Assembly: GCA_017481325.1 (NCBI GenBank) | Contig: JAFUPG010000060.1 | Coordinates: 1 to 16,542, forward strand | Origin: Oscillospiraceae bacterium | GTDB lineage: Bacteria; Bacillota_A; Clostridia; Oscillospirales; Oscillospiraceae | Length of the DNA stretch: 16,542 nt | Reading direction: 5' to 3' | Shown: piece by piece, positions 5,763-14,600 of the stretch | How positions within the stretch are numbered: position 1 is the stretch's first letter | How the letters are laid out: every line of letters starts with the position of its first letter | Made by a program: the position numbers and the translations under genes | Notes under the pieces: generated by a model | Told to the model about the DNA's origin: nothing | The model's input: only the letters and a program-made list of their open reading frames with translations | Databases searched by the model: none

Positions 5763-7568
5763 CTATGACGGCAGAAGCAAATGCAGCAATACGCATAAAA
5801 TCATACCGACGGCCGTGGGCAGCAGGGCGGCGATTGTCGTCCATTTCAGGCTTCCGGTCTCTTTTTTTATGGTCAACAGGGTCGTGGTGCAGGGCCAGTG
5901 GAATAGGAAAAAGACCAGCATACACAGACCTTCCTGCCAAGTCCAGCCGGCCTGCAGCAAAATCGTCGCCATCTGTCCCTGTGAGTTGTCAGCATAGCCC
6001 TTAGCGGCGGTGAGGGTCATCATAAAAATGGGCAGCACCAGTTCATTGGCGGGACTTCCCAGCATAAAGGCCAGCAGCGCTGCTCCGCTGAGCCCCATCC
6101 AGGCAGCGGGAGTTTCAAGAAAATCTGCCGCATACAGCAGCAGACTCTGTCCCTCCACCGTCACATTGGCAAGGCACCAGATCACCAGTCCCGCCGGAGC
6201 AGCCACAGCCACAGCTCTGCCCAGGACGAACAGCGTTCGATCCAACAGGGAGCGCAGAATTACCTGTCCCACCCGGGGTCTGCGGTAGGGCGGCAGCTCC
6301 AGCACAAAGGAGTCATGCGCCTCCTTGAGCACAGTGCTGCCCAGCAGACGGGAGGATAAGAGCGTCATTACCACAGAGAGCAGCAGACAGCCCGTCAGCG
6401 CCAAGGCACCCAGCGCCGCAGAACCTCCGGAAAAGCTGAGGCTGATGAGGAACAGCAAGCCGGGGAACCGGCCGTTACAGGGCACAAGGGCGTTGGTCAG
6501 GATGGCGATCAGCCGCTGCCTGGGTGCGTGGATGATGCGGCAGCCTGTGACTCCGGCGGCATTGCAGCCCAGTCCCATACACAGTGTCAGCGCCTGCTTG
6601 CCGCAGGCACCGGCCTTTTGAAATCGTCGATCCATCAAATATGCCACCCGTGGCAGGTAGCCCAGATCCTCCAGCAATGTAAAAAGGGGGAAAAAGATCG
6701 CCATAGGCGGTAGCATCACCGCCACCACCCGAGCCGCCGTGGCATAGACTCCGTTCAGCAGAGCAGAGCGGAGCAATTCGGGCAAGCCTATTTTGGACAA
6801 AAACTGCCGAAGCAGCGCTCCCAAACGGTCAAAACACCACTGCAGCCCCTGTGAGGGGTAGTTTGCACCGCTGATACTTAGCCAAAAGACCCCAAATAGC
6901 AGCGCCAACAGTACAACATATCCCCAAAAGGGATGCAAAAGCACCCGATCCAGCCGCCGGGTCAGACTCGGAATCTCCCGACTTGCCCCGGGCAGGCAGG
7001 CTGCGGCAATGGCCTCCGCCTGATGCACATAGTCTCTGTGATCTTCCGCCTGCCGGGGAAGGGGACAGGGAGAGAGAAAACCCTCGCAGACATTGCGCAC
7101 CTGTTCACAGAGCTGCTCCAGCCCCTCGCCCCGGCCTGCGGCCGTAGCAACCACCGGAACGCCTAACAGCTGCTCCAAATGCCTGAGATCCGGCTGCAGC
7201 CCTTGCCGTTGCGCCTCGTCCATGAGATTCAGACAGACCACGGCTTTGGGGAAAATCTCCAGCAGCTGCAGTGTCAGAATCAGACTTCGCTCCAGACAGG
7301 TGGCATCGCAGAGGATCACCAGGCAATCCGCACAGCCCTCCCGAAGAAATTCTCCGGTCACCTGCTCCTCGGCGCTGAAGCCCTCCGGCGTATAGCTTCC
7401 GGGCAGATCTGTGAGCGAATAGCTGTGCCCTTTGTATGTGTACTGCCCCTGTGCCAGACAGACGGTCTTGCCCGGCCAGTTTCCCGTGTGCTGATGACTG
7501 CCGGTGAGAGCGTTAAACAGGGTGCTTTTTCCCACATTGGGATTTCCTGCCAGAGCAACCCTTCTCAT
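5763..7568 (-). CDS. feoB: Ferrous iron transporter FeoB (601 aa)
   Basis: FeoB imports Fe2+ across the cytoplasmic membrane and carries a cytoplasmic GTPase domain. The G domain occupies residues 1 to about 160: G1 GNPNVGKS (8-15), GNWPGKT, G3 DLPG (about 54-57), G4 NLMD. It is followed by a helical linker to about residue 205. The rest is a multi-spanning membrane part with hydrophobic stretches starting near residue 212 (GYVVLLALLFGVFWLSI) and two Gate-like repeats, the first containing MGLGCNAAGVTGCR and VPCNGRFP. The protein is shorter than the 773 residues of E. coli FeoB. In the position of the usual SCGARLP it reads PCNGRFP, so it belongs to a divergent clostridial branch. Metal preference should not be assumed beyond the family. 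Its start overlaps the feoA stop (ATGA), indicating coupling. Confidence 0.93.
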   Translation of the reverse strand: MRRVALAGNPNVGKSTLFNALTGSHQHTGNWPGKTVCLAQGQYTYKGHSYSLTDLPGSYTPEGFSAEEQVTGEFLREGCADCLVILCDATCLERSLILTLQLLEIFPKAVVCLNLMDEAQRQGLQPDLRHLEQLLGVPVVATAAGRGEGLEQLCEQVRNVCEGFLSPCPLPRQAEDHRDYVHQAEAIAAACLPGASREIPSLTRRLDRVLLHPFWGYVVLLALLFGVFWLSISGANYPSQGLQWCFDRLGALLRQFLSKIGLPELLRSALLNGVYATAARVVAVMLPPMAIFFPLFTLLEDLGYLPRVAYLMDRRFQKAGACGKQALTLCMGLGCNAAGVTGCRIIHAPRQRLIAILTNALVPCNGRFPGLLFLISLSFSGGSAALGALALTGCLLLSVVMTLLSSRLLGSTVLKEAHDSFVLELPPYRRPRVGQVILRSLLDRTLFVLGRAVAVAAPAGLVIWCLANVTVEGQSLLLYAADFLETPAAWMGLSGAALLAFMLGSPANELVLPIFMMTLTAAKGYADNSQGQMATILLQAGWTWQEGLCMLVFFLFHWPCTTTLLTIKKETGSLKWTTIAALLPTAVGMILCVLLHLLLPS

Positions 7569-7798
7569 GGCAGCAGCTCCACGAGGATTCGTCTGCTGTC
7601 CGAGCCCCGAAGGGCCAGCATGCTGCCCCGCACCAGAAAAATTGCGGTAGCGCCCCGTGCCTTTCTCTGCAGACAGCGCAGCTGTGTGCCCTCAATAAGC
7701 CCGTGGTCAAACAGTCTGCGGCGCAGAGCGGCCTCGGTATGAATGGCCAAAACACGGGCATTCTGCCCCGGACAAAGTTGATTTAAGGTGGTTTCCAT
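7565..7798 (-). CDS. feoA: FeoA-like SH3-fold protein
   Basis: FeoA is a small cytoplasmic protein needed for FeoB-mediated ferrous iron uptake, thought to act on the FeoB GTPase. The 77-residue protein has the expected pattern: NQLCPGQNARVLAI, LRRRLFDHGLIEGT (family form LRRRLLDLGLIPGT), a basic middle strand, and VRGSMLALRGSDSRRILV. Its length is typical. The frame stays open upstream, but METTLNQ at 7798 is chosen because GGAGGG lies 6-7 bases before it and because a promoter ends between it and the longer start. It overlaps feoB by 4 bases (ATGA) and is clearly co-transcribed and coupled with it. Confidence 0.92.
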   Translation of the reverse strand: METTLNQLCPGQNARVLAIHTEAALRRRLFDHGLIEGTQLRCLQRKARGATAIFLVRGSMLALRGSDSRRILVELLP

Positions 7799-7824
7799 AG
7801 GCAGCCCTCCAGTCTTCTCTCCAG

Positions 7825-7853
7825 TGTATACAAAAATATGCCGGTTTGTGCAA
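7825..7853 (-). promoter_or_regulatory. Putative promoter of feoAB
   Basis: On the minus strand TTGCAC (7848-7853) and TATACA (7825-7830) are 17 bases apart, with the predicted start about 20 bases before the feoA ATG. An inverted repeat overlaps the -35 box. Confidence 0.6.
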
Positions 7854-7859
7854 GGCACA
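7847..7859. promoter_or_regulatory. Inverted repeat over the feoA -35 box, possible operator
   Basis: TGTGC-AAG-GCACA (7847-7859) is a perfect 5-3-5 inverted repeat that covers the feoA -35 box (7848-7853). It also lies upstream of the divergent ATPase gene. Its position would suit a repressor site. It does not match the Fur or DtxR consensus that I know, so an iron link is only an inference. Confidence 0.3.
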
Positions 7860-7914
7860 TTTTTCGGCCTCGCCGCATAAATCAATGGAGGACTGTTTTT
7901 AAGGGGGGGCTTTT

Positions 7915-8961
7915 ATGGAGACCACATTTTTCCTCGGCGCCTGTACCGGCCGTGGCTTTGTTTCGCACTACGATGTTCTCTTCGCCGAGGCTGACACGGT
8001 GAATATTATCAAAGGCGGCTCCGGCTGCGGCAAATCTACCTTTATGCGTTCGCTTGCATCCGCTGCACGGGAGCGTGGCATGGATGTCAGCTACATTCTC
8101 TGTTCCTCGGACCCGGATTCTCTGGACGGCATTCTGCTGCCGCAGCTGAGTCTGGCCTATGCCGACGGTACGGCACCCCATGTGCTGGAGCCCGGGCTCT
8201 GCGGCGGCAGCAGGAATTATCTGAATTTCGGAGAGTTCTACGACCGCCCGGCCATGCGCAGGAACGAAGGGGAGATCCTGCGAATTCAGGAGGAAAACCG
8301 GGCGCAATATCCCGTAGTCACTGCCTGTCTGGCGGCTTCCGATGCGCTGACGGAGATCTTCCGGCAGCAGACGGCGCAAAGCCATTTTGAAGAAGAACTG
8401 GCGGCCATTGCCCGATGCCTCTGCCTGTCCAGCCTGAAGCCCGAGGGGGATCAGGGGCGGCTGCAAAAGCGTTTTCTCCATGCTCTGACACCCAAAGGGC
8501 TGTATTTCTGCCGCAAAACCGCCGCCAATCTCTGCCCCAAGGTTTATATTCTGAAGGATAACTATTATCAGGCACCCAAGGTGCTCTCGCTGATCTGCAA
8601 GGAGGCTCTGGAACTTGGACATCGCTGTATCGCCTGCTATTCGCCGCTGCTTTCGGAGGAAGCGCCGGTGCACCTGCTGCTCCCGGATGCCGGTGTGGCT
8701 TTTATCTCCGAGAATCGGGAGCTGAGCTATACAGAGCCCTGTTTCTGCCGCATTGACCTGGATTCCACCCTGCCACCCTCCATGCGCCGGGAACTGGATG
8801 TCTACACCGGCCTGCAGACCACCCTGGCGACCCGTGCTGTCAGCCATCTCCGGGAGGCCAAGCGCCTTCACGATCGCATGGAGCAGCTGTGCAAGCCCTT
8901 TGTGGATTTTGCCGCCATCAACCGCCTGACTCAAAAGACCGTGGCGGAGATTTTTACTTAA
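7915..8961 (+). CDS. P-loop ATPase with a degenerate second NTPase half (PRK06851-like)
   Basis: This is a 348-residue cytoplasmic ATP-binding protein of unknown role. It has an intact Walker A motif GGSGCGKST at residues 34-42. After it come CSSDPDSLDGILLPQL and ADGTAPHVLEP (about 63-93), the signature of a family of clostridial and bacillar ATPases I know as PRK06851-like. Residues 190-275 follow the same order (PKGL..., KVYILK..., a helix, VHLLLPDAGVAFI, ...YTEP), but the second P-loop reads KDNYYQAPKV (about 214-223) and lacks the Gly-Lys-Ser/Thr core. The protein therefore appears to be an internal duplication with one dead site. The start follows an unusually G-rich leader (AAGGGGGGGC) that serves as ribosome binding site. 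It is divergent from feoAB, which alone does not prove a role in iron uptake. A terminator follows. Confidence 0.85.
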   Translation: METTFFLGACTGRGFVSHYDVLFAEADTVNIIKGGSGCGKSTFMRSLASAARERGMDVSYILCSSDPDSLDGILLPQLSLAYADGTAPHVLEPGLCGGSRNYLNFGEFYDRPAMRRNEGEILRIQEENRAQYPVVTACLAASDALTEIFRQQTAQSHFEEELAAIARCLCLSSLKPEGDQGRLQKRFLHALTPKGLYFCRKTAANLCPKVYILKDNYYQAPKVLSLICKEALELGHRCIACYSPLLSEEAPVHLLLPDAGVAFISENRELSYTEPCFCRIDLDSTLPPSMRRELDVYTGLQTTLATRAVSHLREAKRLHDRMEQLCKPFVDFAAINRLTQKTVAEIFT

Positions 8962-8970
8962 CGAACGACG

Positions 8971-9008
8971 AAAAAAGGCTGCCTCACCATTGGTGAGACA
9001 GCCCTTTT
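8971..9008. terminator. Bidirectional terminator between the ATPase and SLH/NlpC genes
   Basis: AAAAAAGGCTG-C-CTCACC (8971-8988) pairs with GGTGAG-A-CAGCC-C-TTTT (8992-9008), with an ATT loop, one C/A mismatch and one bulged C. On the minus strand it ends in six T, making it a good terminator for the gene ending at 9018. On the plus strand it ends in four T. Confidence 0.8.
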
Positions 9009-9017
9009 GCGGTTTTG

Positions 9018-10640
9018 TTATTCAATGATAATGCGGCAGCCGCCCCAGTAGTGACTGCTGTAGTAGCCGCTCCACAGGGTGTCGATGACCACGCCACGGG
9101 TGGGGTTGGAGGCGTGGATGAACTGACCCTCGCCTAAGTACAGGCCAACGTGGGTGATGTAGTAGCCGTTGCCGCTGAAGAAGACCAGATCGCCGGGCAG
9201 CAGCTCGTCCTTGGTGACCTTAACGCCGTCCTCGTACTGCTCCTGAGCGCCACGGGAGAAGGAGTAGCCGAAGTGCTTATAGACGTAGAGCACAAAGCCG
9301 GAGCAGTCGAAGCTGTTGGGGCCGTTGCCGCCGTAGACATAGGGATAACCCTCAAAGCTGCGGGCGAAGGCACAAAGGTCACTGATCAGTGCCTCATACT
9401 CCGTCATGGCCTCCTCACCATCAGGGTGCTCCTCCATCCACACGGTGGTGTACTTGAAGCAGCGCAGGAAAATGGCGATGGCCTCTTCAATGGTGGTGGG
9501 GTTCTTGGGGTTCAGGTTCTTGCCGTCGCCACGGACGGCGCCGATGTAGATCATCAGACGGGCGGGAGCCTGGGCCCAGGAGGCTACGGAGCTGCCGTCC
9601 TTGTACTGTCCCAGGGAGACGGCACGGCTGTCTTCACGGGGATAGCCGATGGCCTTCATAAAGTTGGCCATGATCTTGAAGAACTGCTCACGGGTCAGGG
9701 TGTCGTTGGGGCCGAACTTGCCGTTGCCGTAGCCGTCCACAATGCCCAGCTCATAGGCTGCGTTGACATCGGAGTCGTCGGTGTCGGTGAAATGATCGCC
9801 GGAGGGGGTGTACTCCTGACCGGTGACCTTCTCGTAGGCCAGCACGGCGATGCTGCACATCTGAGCACGGGTAATGGCAGCGGCCATGTTGCAGTTGCTC
9901 AGACACTGGGGGATCATGCCACGCTTCTGCATCTCCTGAACTTCCAGAATTGCCCAGGGACTGATGCCGGAGTAGCCCTGATTCAGGATCTCAATGGTCT
10001 TGCTCTCCTCGTTCTGCTGGCGCATCCAGTCGGCCAGATACTGATAAGCACGGAAGAACATGACAATGGCCTCCTGACAGGAGGTGTAGGCCAGAGGCTT
10101 CATGCTGCCGTCAGAGCCCTTGACAATGCCCAGGGCTACCAGATAGCCGGTGGCAGTGCGGGCATACTCGCTGATCTTGTCGCTGTCGCCGAAGCCGGTC
10201 AGGGGATCGGGCTCCACGGTGGTGGGATTCCAGTAGGCGGTGCACATCATGTTAAAGGTGATCTTAATAAAATCCTGACGGGTCAGAGGCTCGTTGGGGC
10301 CGAAACGGCCGTCGCCGTAGCCGCTGACAATGCCCTGCTCGAAGGCATAGCAGATGTCGGGGTCAGAGGTGTCGTCAAAATGGTCGGTGGAGTGGGGGCC
10401 AACGTCGGGGGTGCCCATCAGCTGATTAAACACCGCCACGGCGATCTTGCACATCTCGCCACGGGTGATCCGACGGGTCATATCTGCGCTGTTCAGACTC
10501 TGGGGCAGAAAACCCAGCTGATACATGCCGTCCACAGACTCCTTTGCCCAGGGGGCAACGTTGGAATAGGCGGAAGCGACAGGAATGCAGGCCACCAGCA
10601 GACAGACCACCAGCAGCAGCGCTAAAAATCTCTTTTTCAT
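9018..10640 (-). CDS. Secreted SLH-domain protein with C-terminal NlpC/P60 peptidase
   Basis: This is an exported 540-residue cell-wall enzyme. Residues 1-24 form a signal peptide ending PVASA; LVAC at 15-18 is a possible lipobox, so lipid anchoring cannot be excluded. Six SLH modules follow as two triplets (about 25-76, 86-135, 148-200 and 223-274, 282-330, 345-398), with classic cores such as GYGDGRFGPNEPLTR and GYGNGKFGPNDTLTR. The C-terminal NlpC/P60 domain (about 415-540) has the catalytic cysteine in FDCSGF (C446), the histidine in THVGLYLG (H497) and the third polar residue in IHASN (H509). SLH modules typically bind secondary cell-wall polymer, and NlpC/P60 enzymes cleave peptide stems of peptidoglycan. 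GGAGGT precedes the start and lies in the end of the upstream exonuclease gene, 3 bases away, so the two are probably co-transcribed. Two SLH triplets are more than the usual three modules. Confidence 0.93.
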   Translation of the reverse strand: MKKRFLALLLVVCLLVACIPVASAYSNVAPWAKESVDGMYQLGFLPQSLNSADMTRRITRGEMCKIAVAVFNQLMGTPDVGPHSTDHFDDTSDPDICYAFEQGIVSGYGDGRFGPNEPLTRQDFIKITFNMMCTAYWNPTTVEPDPLTGFGDSDKISEYARTATGYLVALGIVKGSDGSMKPLAYTSCQEAIVMFFRAYQYLADWMRQQNEESKTIEILNQGYSGISPWAILEVQEMQKRGMIPQCLSNCNMAAAITRAQMCSIAVLAYEKVTGQEYTPSGDHFTDTDDSDVNAAYELGIVDGYGNGKFGPNDTLTREQFFKIMANFMKAIGYPREDSRAVSLGQYKDGSSVASWAQAPARLMIYIGAVRGDGKNLNPKNPTTIEEAIAIFLRCFKYTTVWMEEHPDGEEAMTEYEALISDLCAFARSFEGYPYVYGGNGPNSFDCSGFVLYVYKHFGYSFSRGAQEQYEDGVKVTKDELLPGDLVFFSGNGYYITHVGLYLGEGQFIHASNPTRGVVIDTLWSGYYSSHYWGGCRIIIE

Positions 10641-10643
10641 AGG

Positions 10644-11405
10644 TTAAACCTCCAAATTCAGGCCGATCTCCACAGGGCAGTGATCGGAACCGTAAATATC
10701 GCTGTGAATTTTTGCCTCCAGGATCTGCTCTTGCAGACGGTTGGAGACCAGGAAATAGTCAATGCGCCACCCCGCATTGTTCTTGCGGGCGTTGGCACGG
10801 TAGCTCCACCAGGAGTAAGCCCCCGTGAGCTCGGGGTAGAGATAGCGGAAGCTGTCCGTAAAGCCTGCCTCCAGCAGCTCTCCGAATTTGCCACGCTCCT
10901 CGTCGGAGAAGCCTGCATTGCCACGGTTGGTCTTGGGATTCTTCAGATCGATTTCATTGTGGGCGACGTTCAGGTCGCCGCAAATGATGACGGGCTTCAC
11001 CTGATCCAATTCTGTGAGGTACTTGCGGAAGGCATCCTCCCAGGCCATGCGGTGGTCGATGCGCTTCAGACCGTCCTGGGCATTGGGGGTGTAGCAGGTG
11101 ACCAGGAAGAAGTTCTCATACTCCAGGGTGATCAGCCGACCCTCGTGATCCAGCTCCTCCACGCCCACACCGTAACGGACAGACAGTGGTTCATATTTTG
11201 CAAAAATTGCCGTGCCGGAATAGCCCTTCTTCTCGGCAGAGTACCAGTACTGCATATAACCGGGCAGCTCCAGCTTCACCTGCTCCTGCAGAGCCTTGGT
11301 CTCCTGCAGGCAGAAAAAGTCCGCATCCAGCCGGGTAAAGGCATCTTGAAAGCCCTTTTCCAGGCAGGCTCGGATGCCGTTCACGTTCCAGGAAATGAAT
11401 TTCAT
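10644..11405 (-). CDS. xth: Exodeoxyribonuclease III / AP endonuclease
   Basis: This enzyme of the exonuclease III/APE1 family cleaves DNA at abasic sites and removes 3' blocking groups during base excision repair. The 253-residue protein shows the whole active-site set: N7 in SWNVNG, E35 in LQETK, Y105 in CYTPNAQ, D144 and N146 in GDLNVAHNEID, and D241/H242 in GSDHCPV. Its length is typical. The start follows AAGGAG at 8-9 bases, and a promoter lies at 11433-11461. It is the upstream gene of a probable pair with the SLH/NlpC gene, which begins 3 bases after its stop. A shared function is not obvious, so this may be only read-through. Databases variously call clostridial orthologues xth or exoA. 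Confidence 0.95.
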   Translation of the reverse strand: MKFISWNVNGIRACLEKGFQDAFTRLDADFFCLQETKALQEQVKLELPGYMQYWYSAEKKGYSGTAIFAKYEPLSVRYGVGVEELDHEGRLITLEYENFFLVTCYTPNAQDGLKRIDHRMAWEDAFRKYLTELDQVKPVIICGDLNVAHNEIDLKNPKTNRGNAGFSDEERGKFGELLEAGFTDSFRYLYPELTGAYSWWSYRANARKNNAGWRIDYFLVSNRLQEQILEAKIHSDIYGSDHCPVEIGLNLEV

Positions 11406-11432
11406 GGGATCGCTCCTTGTGTGGTTTTTTAT

Positions 11433-11461
11433 ATAGTAACAAAAAATTACAATATTTACAA
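11433..11461 (-). promoter_or_regulatory. Putative promoter of the exonuclease-SLH/NlpC unit
   Basis: On the minus strand TTGTAA (11456-11461) and TACTAT (11433-11438) are 17 bases apart, about 28 bases before the exonuclease start codon, in an AT-rich intergenic region. Confidence 0.6.
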
Positions 11462-11572
11462 GAGGAGTCTAAAAGAATTATGTAAAGTTTTTGCATCATT
11501 TTCCCGTGATTCTGAATATTTTTTCTGTTTGTTTTCATTTTACAAGAAACGGCAAGAAAATGATTATTTTGC

Positions 11573-11601
11573 TTGAACAAAAAGAAGGAATGTTGTATAA
11601 T
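11573..11601 (+). promoter_or_regulatory. Putative promoter of the giant surface protein gene
   Basis: TTGAAC (11573-11578) and a perfect TATAAT (11596-11601) are spaced by 17 bases. The predicted start near 11608 leaves a leader of about 78 bases before the ATG at 11687. It is divergent from the exonuclease promoter, with about 110 AT-rich bases between them. Confidence 0.8.
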
Positions 11602-11654
11602 AACTCTATTAGGTGGAGGATACGCTTTTTGCGAAATTCTCCGAAAATGACACC

Positions 11655-11669
11655 GCAAGTACCTCTTGC
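11655..11669 (+). promoter_or_regulatory. Small leader hairpin next to the ribosome binding site
   Basis: GCAAG (11655-11659) and CTTGC (11665-11669) can form a 5-bp hairpin with loop TACCT, ending three bases before the AAAGGA ribosome binding site (11673-11678). It may affect mRNA stability or initiation. It is too small to call a riboswitch. Confidence 0.3.
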
Positions 11670-11686
11670 AAGAAAGGACGTACTCT

Positions 11687-14600
11687 ATGAAAAATGGACT
11701 CAAGCGTTTGCTATCCTGGCTGGTTGTGCTGGTGCTGCTTGTCTCCCTGCTGCCTGCCGCTCTTACGGTAGCGGATGCAGCCGGTAGCCTGACCGTAAGC
11801 GATGCCAACATCGGTCTCAGCTGGTCAGATGCCTCCAACTCCAAGGGCAAAGCCTCCTGGTCCGCCAGCGGCGACAATGTCACCGGTACAGCCACAGGCT
11901 ATACCCAGTATATCGTCAGCAAAAAGACCATCACGACGACCCTGACCATTACCAACAACCATTCGGACAGCCGCACCTTGCAGTTCTCCTTTACCCTCAG
12001 CGGTGGCGGCTCCGTTTCCGGCATCATCTCCGGTACCAGCGGCAACTATTCCGCTGAACTGGGTGCCGGTGCATCCGTGACCATCACCCTGACCTCTCCC
12101 TCCGGCAGCAGCACCAACACCCTGAGCCTGACCGGTATCCAGCTCCTGGGCAACTCAGCGGTCAGCTCCACCTTTAAGGCTCCCGTCAATGGCTCTTACA
12201 CCGTGGACGGCACTGCCATCACCGCAGATACGGTGCTGGAGAAGGTCGCTACAGAGAGTTATGCTCTTGTGGCCACTCCGGCCAGCGGCTATAAGTTCTA
12301 CGGCTGGTGGAGCAATACATCCTCCTCCTATGTCTCTACAGCGGCCTCTGCCTCTCTGAAATTTGCTGCCGATCCCCAGCTGGAGCCCAAGTTTATTCCT
12401 GCCGATCAGGCGCTCTTCAGCGTGGGCGGTGTGACCTTCCCCACCCTGACCGAGGCAGGTGCTTATGCAGCTACCTCTACCAACAAGACCATTATCCCGA
12501 TCTCCGATGGTACGGTCTACGGCTCCCATACCATCCCTGCCGGTGTTACCCTGCTGGTTCCCTTTAACAGCGGCAACACCCTGTATACCACTGAGCCTGC
12601 CTGTACCAGCGGCTTCTTAAATAATGTGGCCTGGGTGCAGCCCACGGCATACCGCACCCTGACTCTGGATTCCACCGCCAATATTACGGTCAATGGTGCT
12701 ATCAGTGTCAGCGCACAGCATGCCGCTGCCAACGGCGGTAAGGACTTCTGTGGCGCTCCCACCGGCCCCTGTGGCTTCATGGCCATGGAAAGCGGCTCCA
12801 AGATCACCCTGAACAATGGTGCTAAGCTCTATGCCTGGGGCTTTATCACCGGCGAGGGTACCATTGATGCCCTCAACGGCTCCAAGGTCTATGAGAACTT
12901 CCAGTTTACGGATTTCCGTGGCGGCACGGTCACCACAGACCTGGCAGAGGCAAAGACCTCCTTCCCCATGAGCCAGTATTATGTGCAGAACATTGAAGTT
13001 CCCATCACCTTCTACCAGGGCGCTGTGGAGAGTCTCTACACCTCTGTATTCATGTCCCAGATGTGCCCCCATGGCGCTGTGACCTTCATCGGTACAGGCG
13101 GCCTCTTCATTCCCGGCCAGGGCGGCCGTGTCACCAAGACCTACGATGGCAGCCGTGATCGCATGGTATTTGATGTCTACGAGAATGCCACCATCAACTC
13201 CATCTCCATGACCCTCAGCGGCACCACCGTAAACTCCGCCGACTATCTGCTGCCAATTAACGGCAACATCGATATCAACATCCACTCCGGCGTGGGAACC
13301 ATGGCGCAGAGCATTGCCCTGCTGCCCGGCACCACCATTACCGTAGACCAGGGCGCTACCATCAACCTGGCCTCCACCTCTACCGCAACCACTACCTTCG
13401 GCAAGGGCCACAATGTGGTGCTCTACGACTACGACCAGTGGATGGGCGGCGGCGAGAATGTGTCTACCGGTGAACAAACCAACGGCAATTTTGTCTTTTA
13501 TAATAATAAGAATGCCCCCTTCGGCCCTGTAAAATATGCCCCCGGCAAGAAATACACCCGTACCAACGCTGATTTGGCCGATGCCAAGGTGGATATCAAT
13601 GGTACGATCCAGGCCAACGGCTATGTCTATTCCACCCTGGGTGGCGCCAATGTTACCTCCTCTCAGGGGACAGGCAAGATCGTCCTCGTCAACGGCGCCG
13701 GTACAGACGAGTATGTCTATGAGGCGATCCAGACCTCCAACACCTATGTCCCCGTCCGCAATAAGCTCATCCCCGCCCTCCTGAAGAATGCCGACGGCAG
13801 CTTCACCGAGACCGCCGGCGCACAGCCCGGTGATACCTTTGTCTACGACCTGACTACCGGCAAGTGGATCAAGGACGGCCCCTTCACCGTCACCTGGAAG
13901 GACGAGCAGGGCAACACCCTGGAGACCGACACTGTAGAGAAAAATACTGTCCCCACCTTCGACGGCGCAACGCCCACCAAGGCCGCCGATGCCAACGGTC
14001 ACTATACCTTCTCCGGCTGGACACCTGCCGTAACCGCAGCCACTGCCCATGCCACCTACACCGCAACCTTCACCACCGAGACCCACAGCATGAGCACCAC
14101 CACCGTGGAGCCCAGCTGTGAAGCAAGCGGCAGCGTGACTCATACCTGCACCGTCTGCGGCTACACTACCTCCGAAACCACAGATGCTCTGGGTCACAGC
14201 TACAGCTCCGAAGTGACCACCGCTCCTACCTGTACCGAGACCGGCGTTAAGACCTTCACCTGTGCCACCTGCGGTCATAGCTACACTGAGACCGTAGCTG
14301 CCACCGGCCACGTAAATACCACAACGACCACCGTAGAGGCTACCTGTACCGAGAACGGCTCCGTCACCGTCACCTGTGACGATTGCGGCACTACCGTCAG
14401 CACCGAGACCATCGTTGCCCCCGGTCACAGCTACACCTCCGAGGTGACCACTGCACCCACCTGCACCGAGGCCGGTGTGGAGACCTATACCTGCACTGTC
14501 TGCGGCCATAGCTACACCGAGACCGTAGCTGCCACCGGCCATGTGGATACCACCACCGAGACCGTAGAACCTACCTGCACCGTGGCAGGCTCCACCACCG

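Noticed and set aside
7882..8934. A 350-codon minus-strand open frame opposite the P-loop ATPase gene
   Set aside because: The plus strand has an intact Walker A motif, family landmarks and a ribosome binding site. The minus frame has none.
9150..10625. A 491-codon plus-strand open frame opposite the SLH/NlpC gene
   Set aside because: The minus-strand gene has clear SLH and NlpC/P60 motifs and a signal peptide. The plus frame is a composition shadow rich in Gly, Val and Ala with no known motif.
11608..11686. Riboswitch in the leader of the giant surface gene
   Set aside because: The leader is only about 78 bases with one 5-bp hairpin, and I see no conserved core of any riboswitch class I know.
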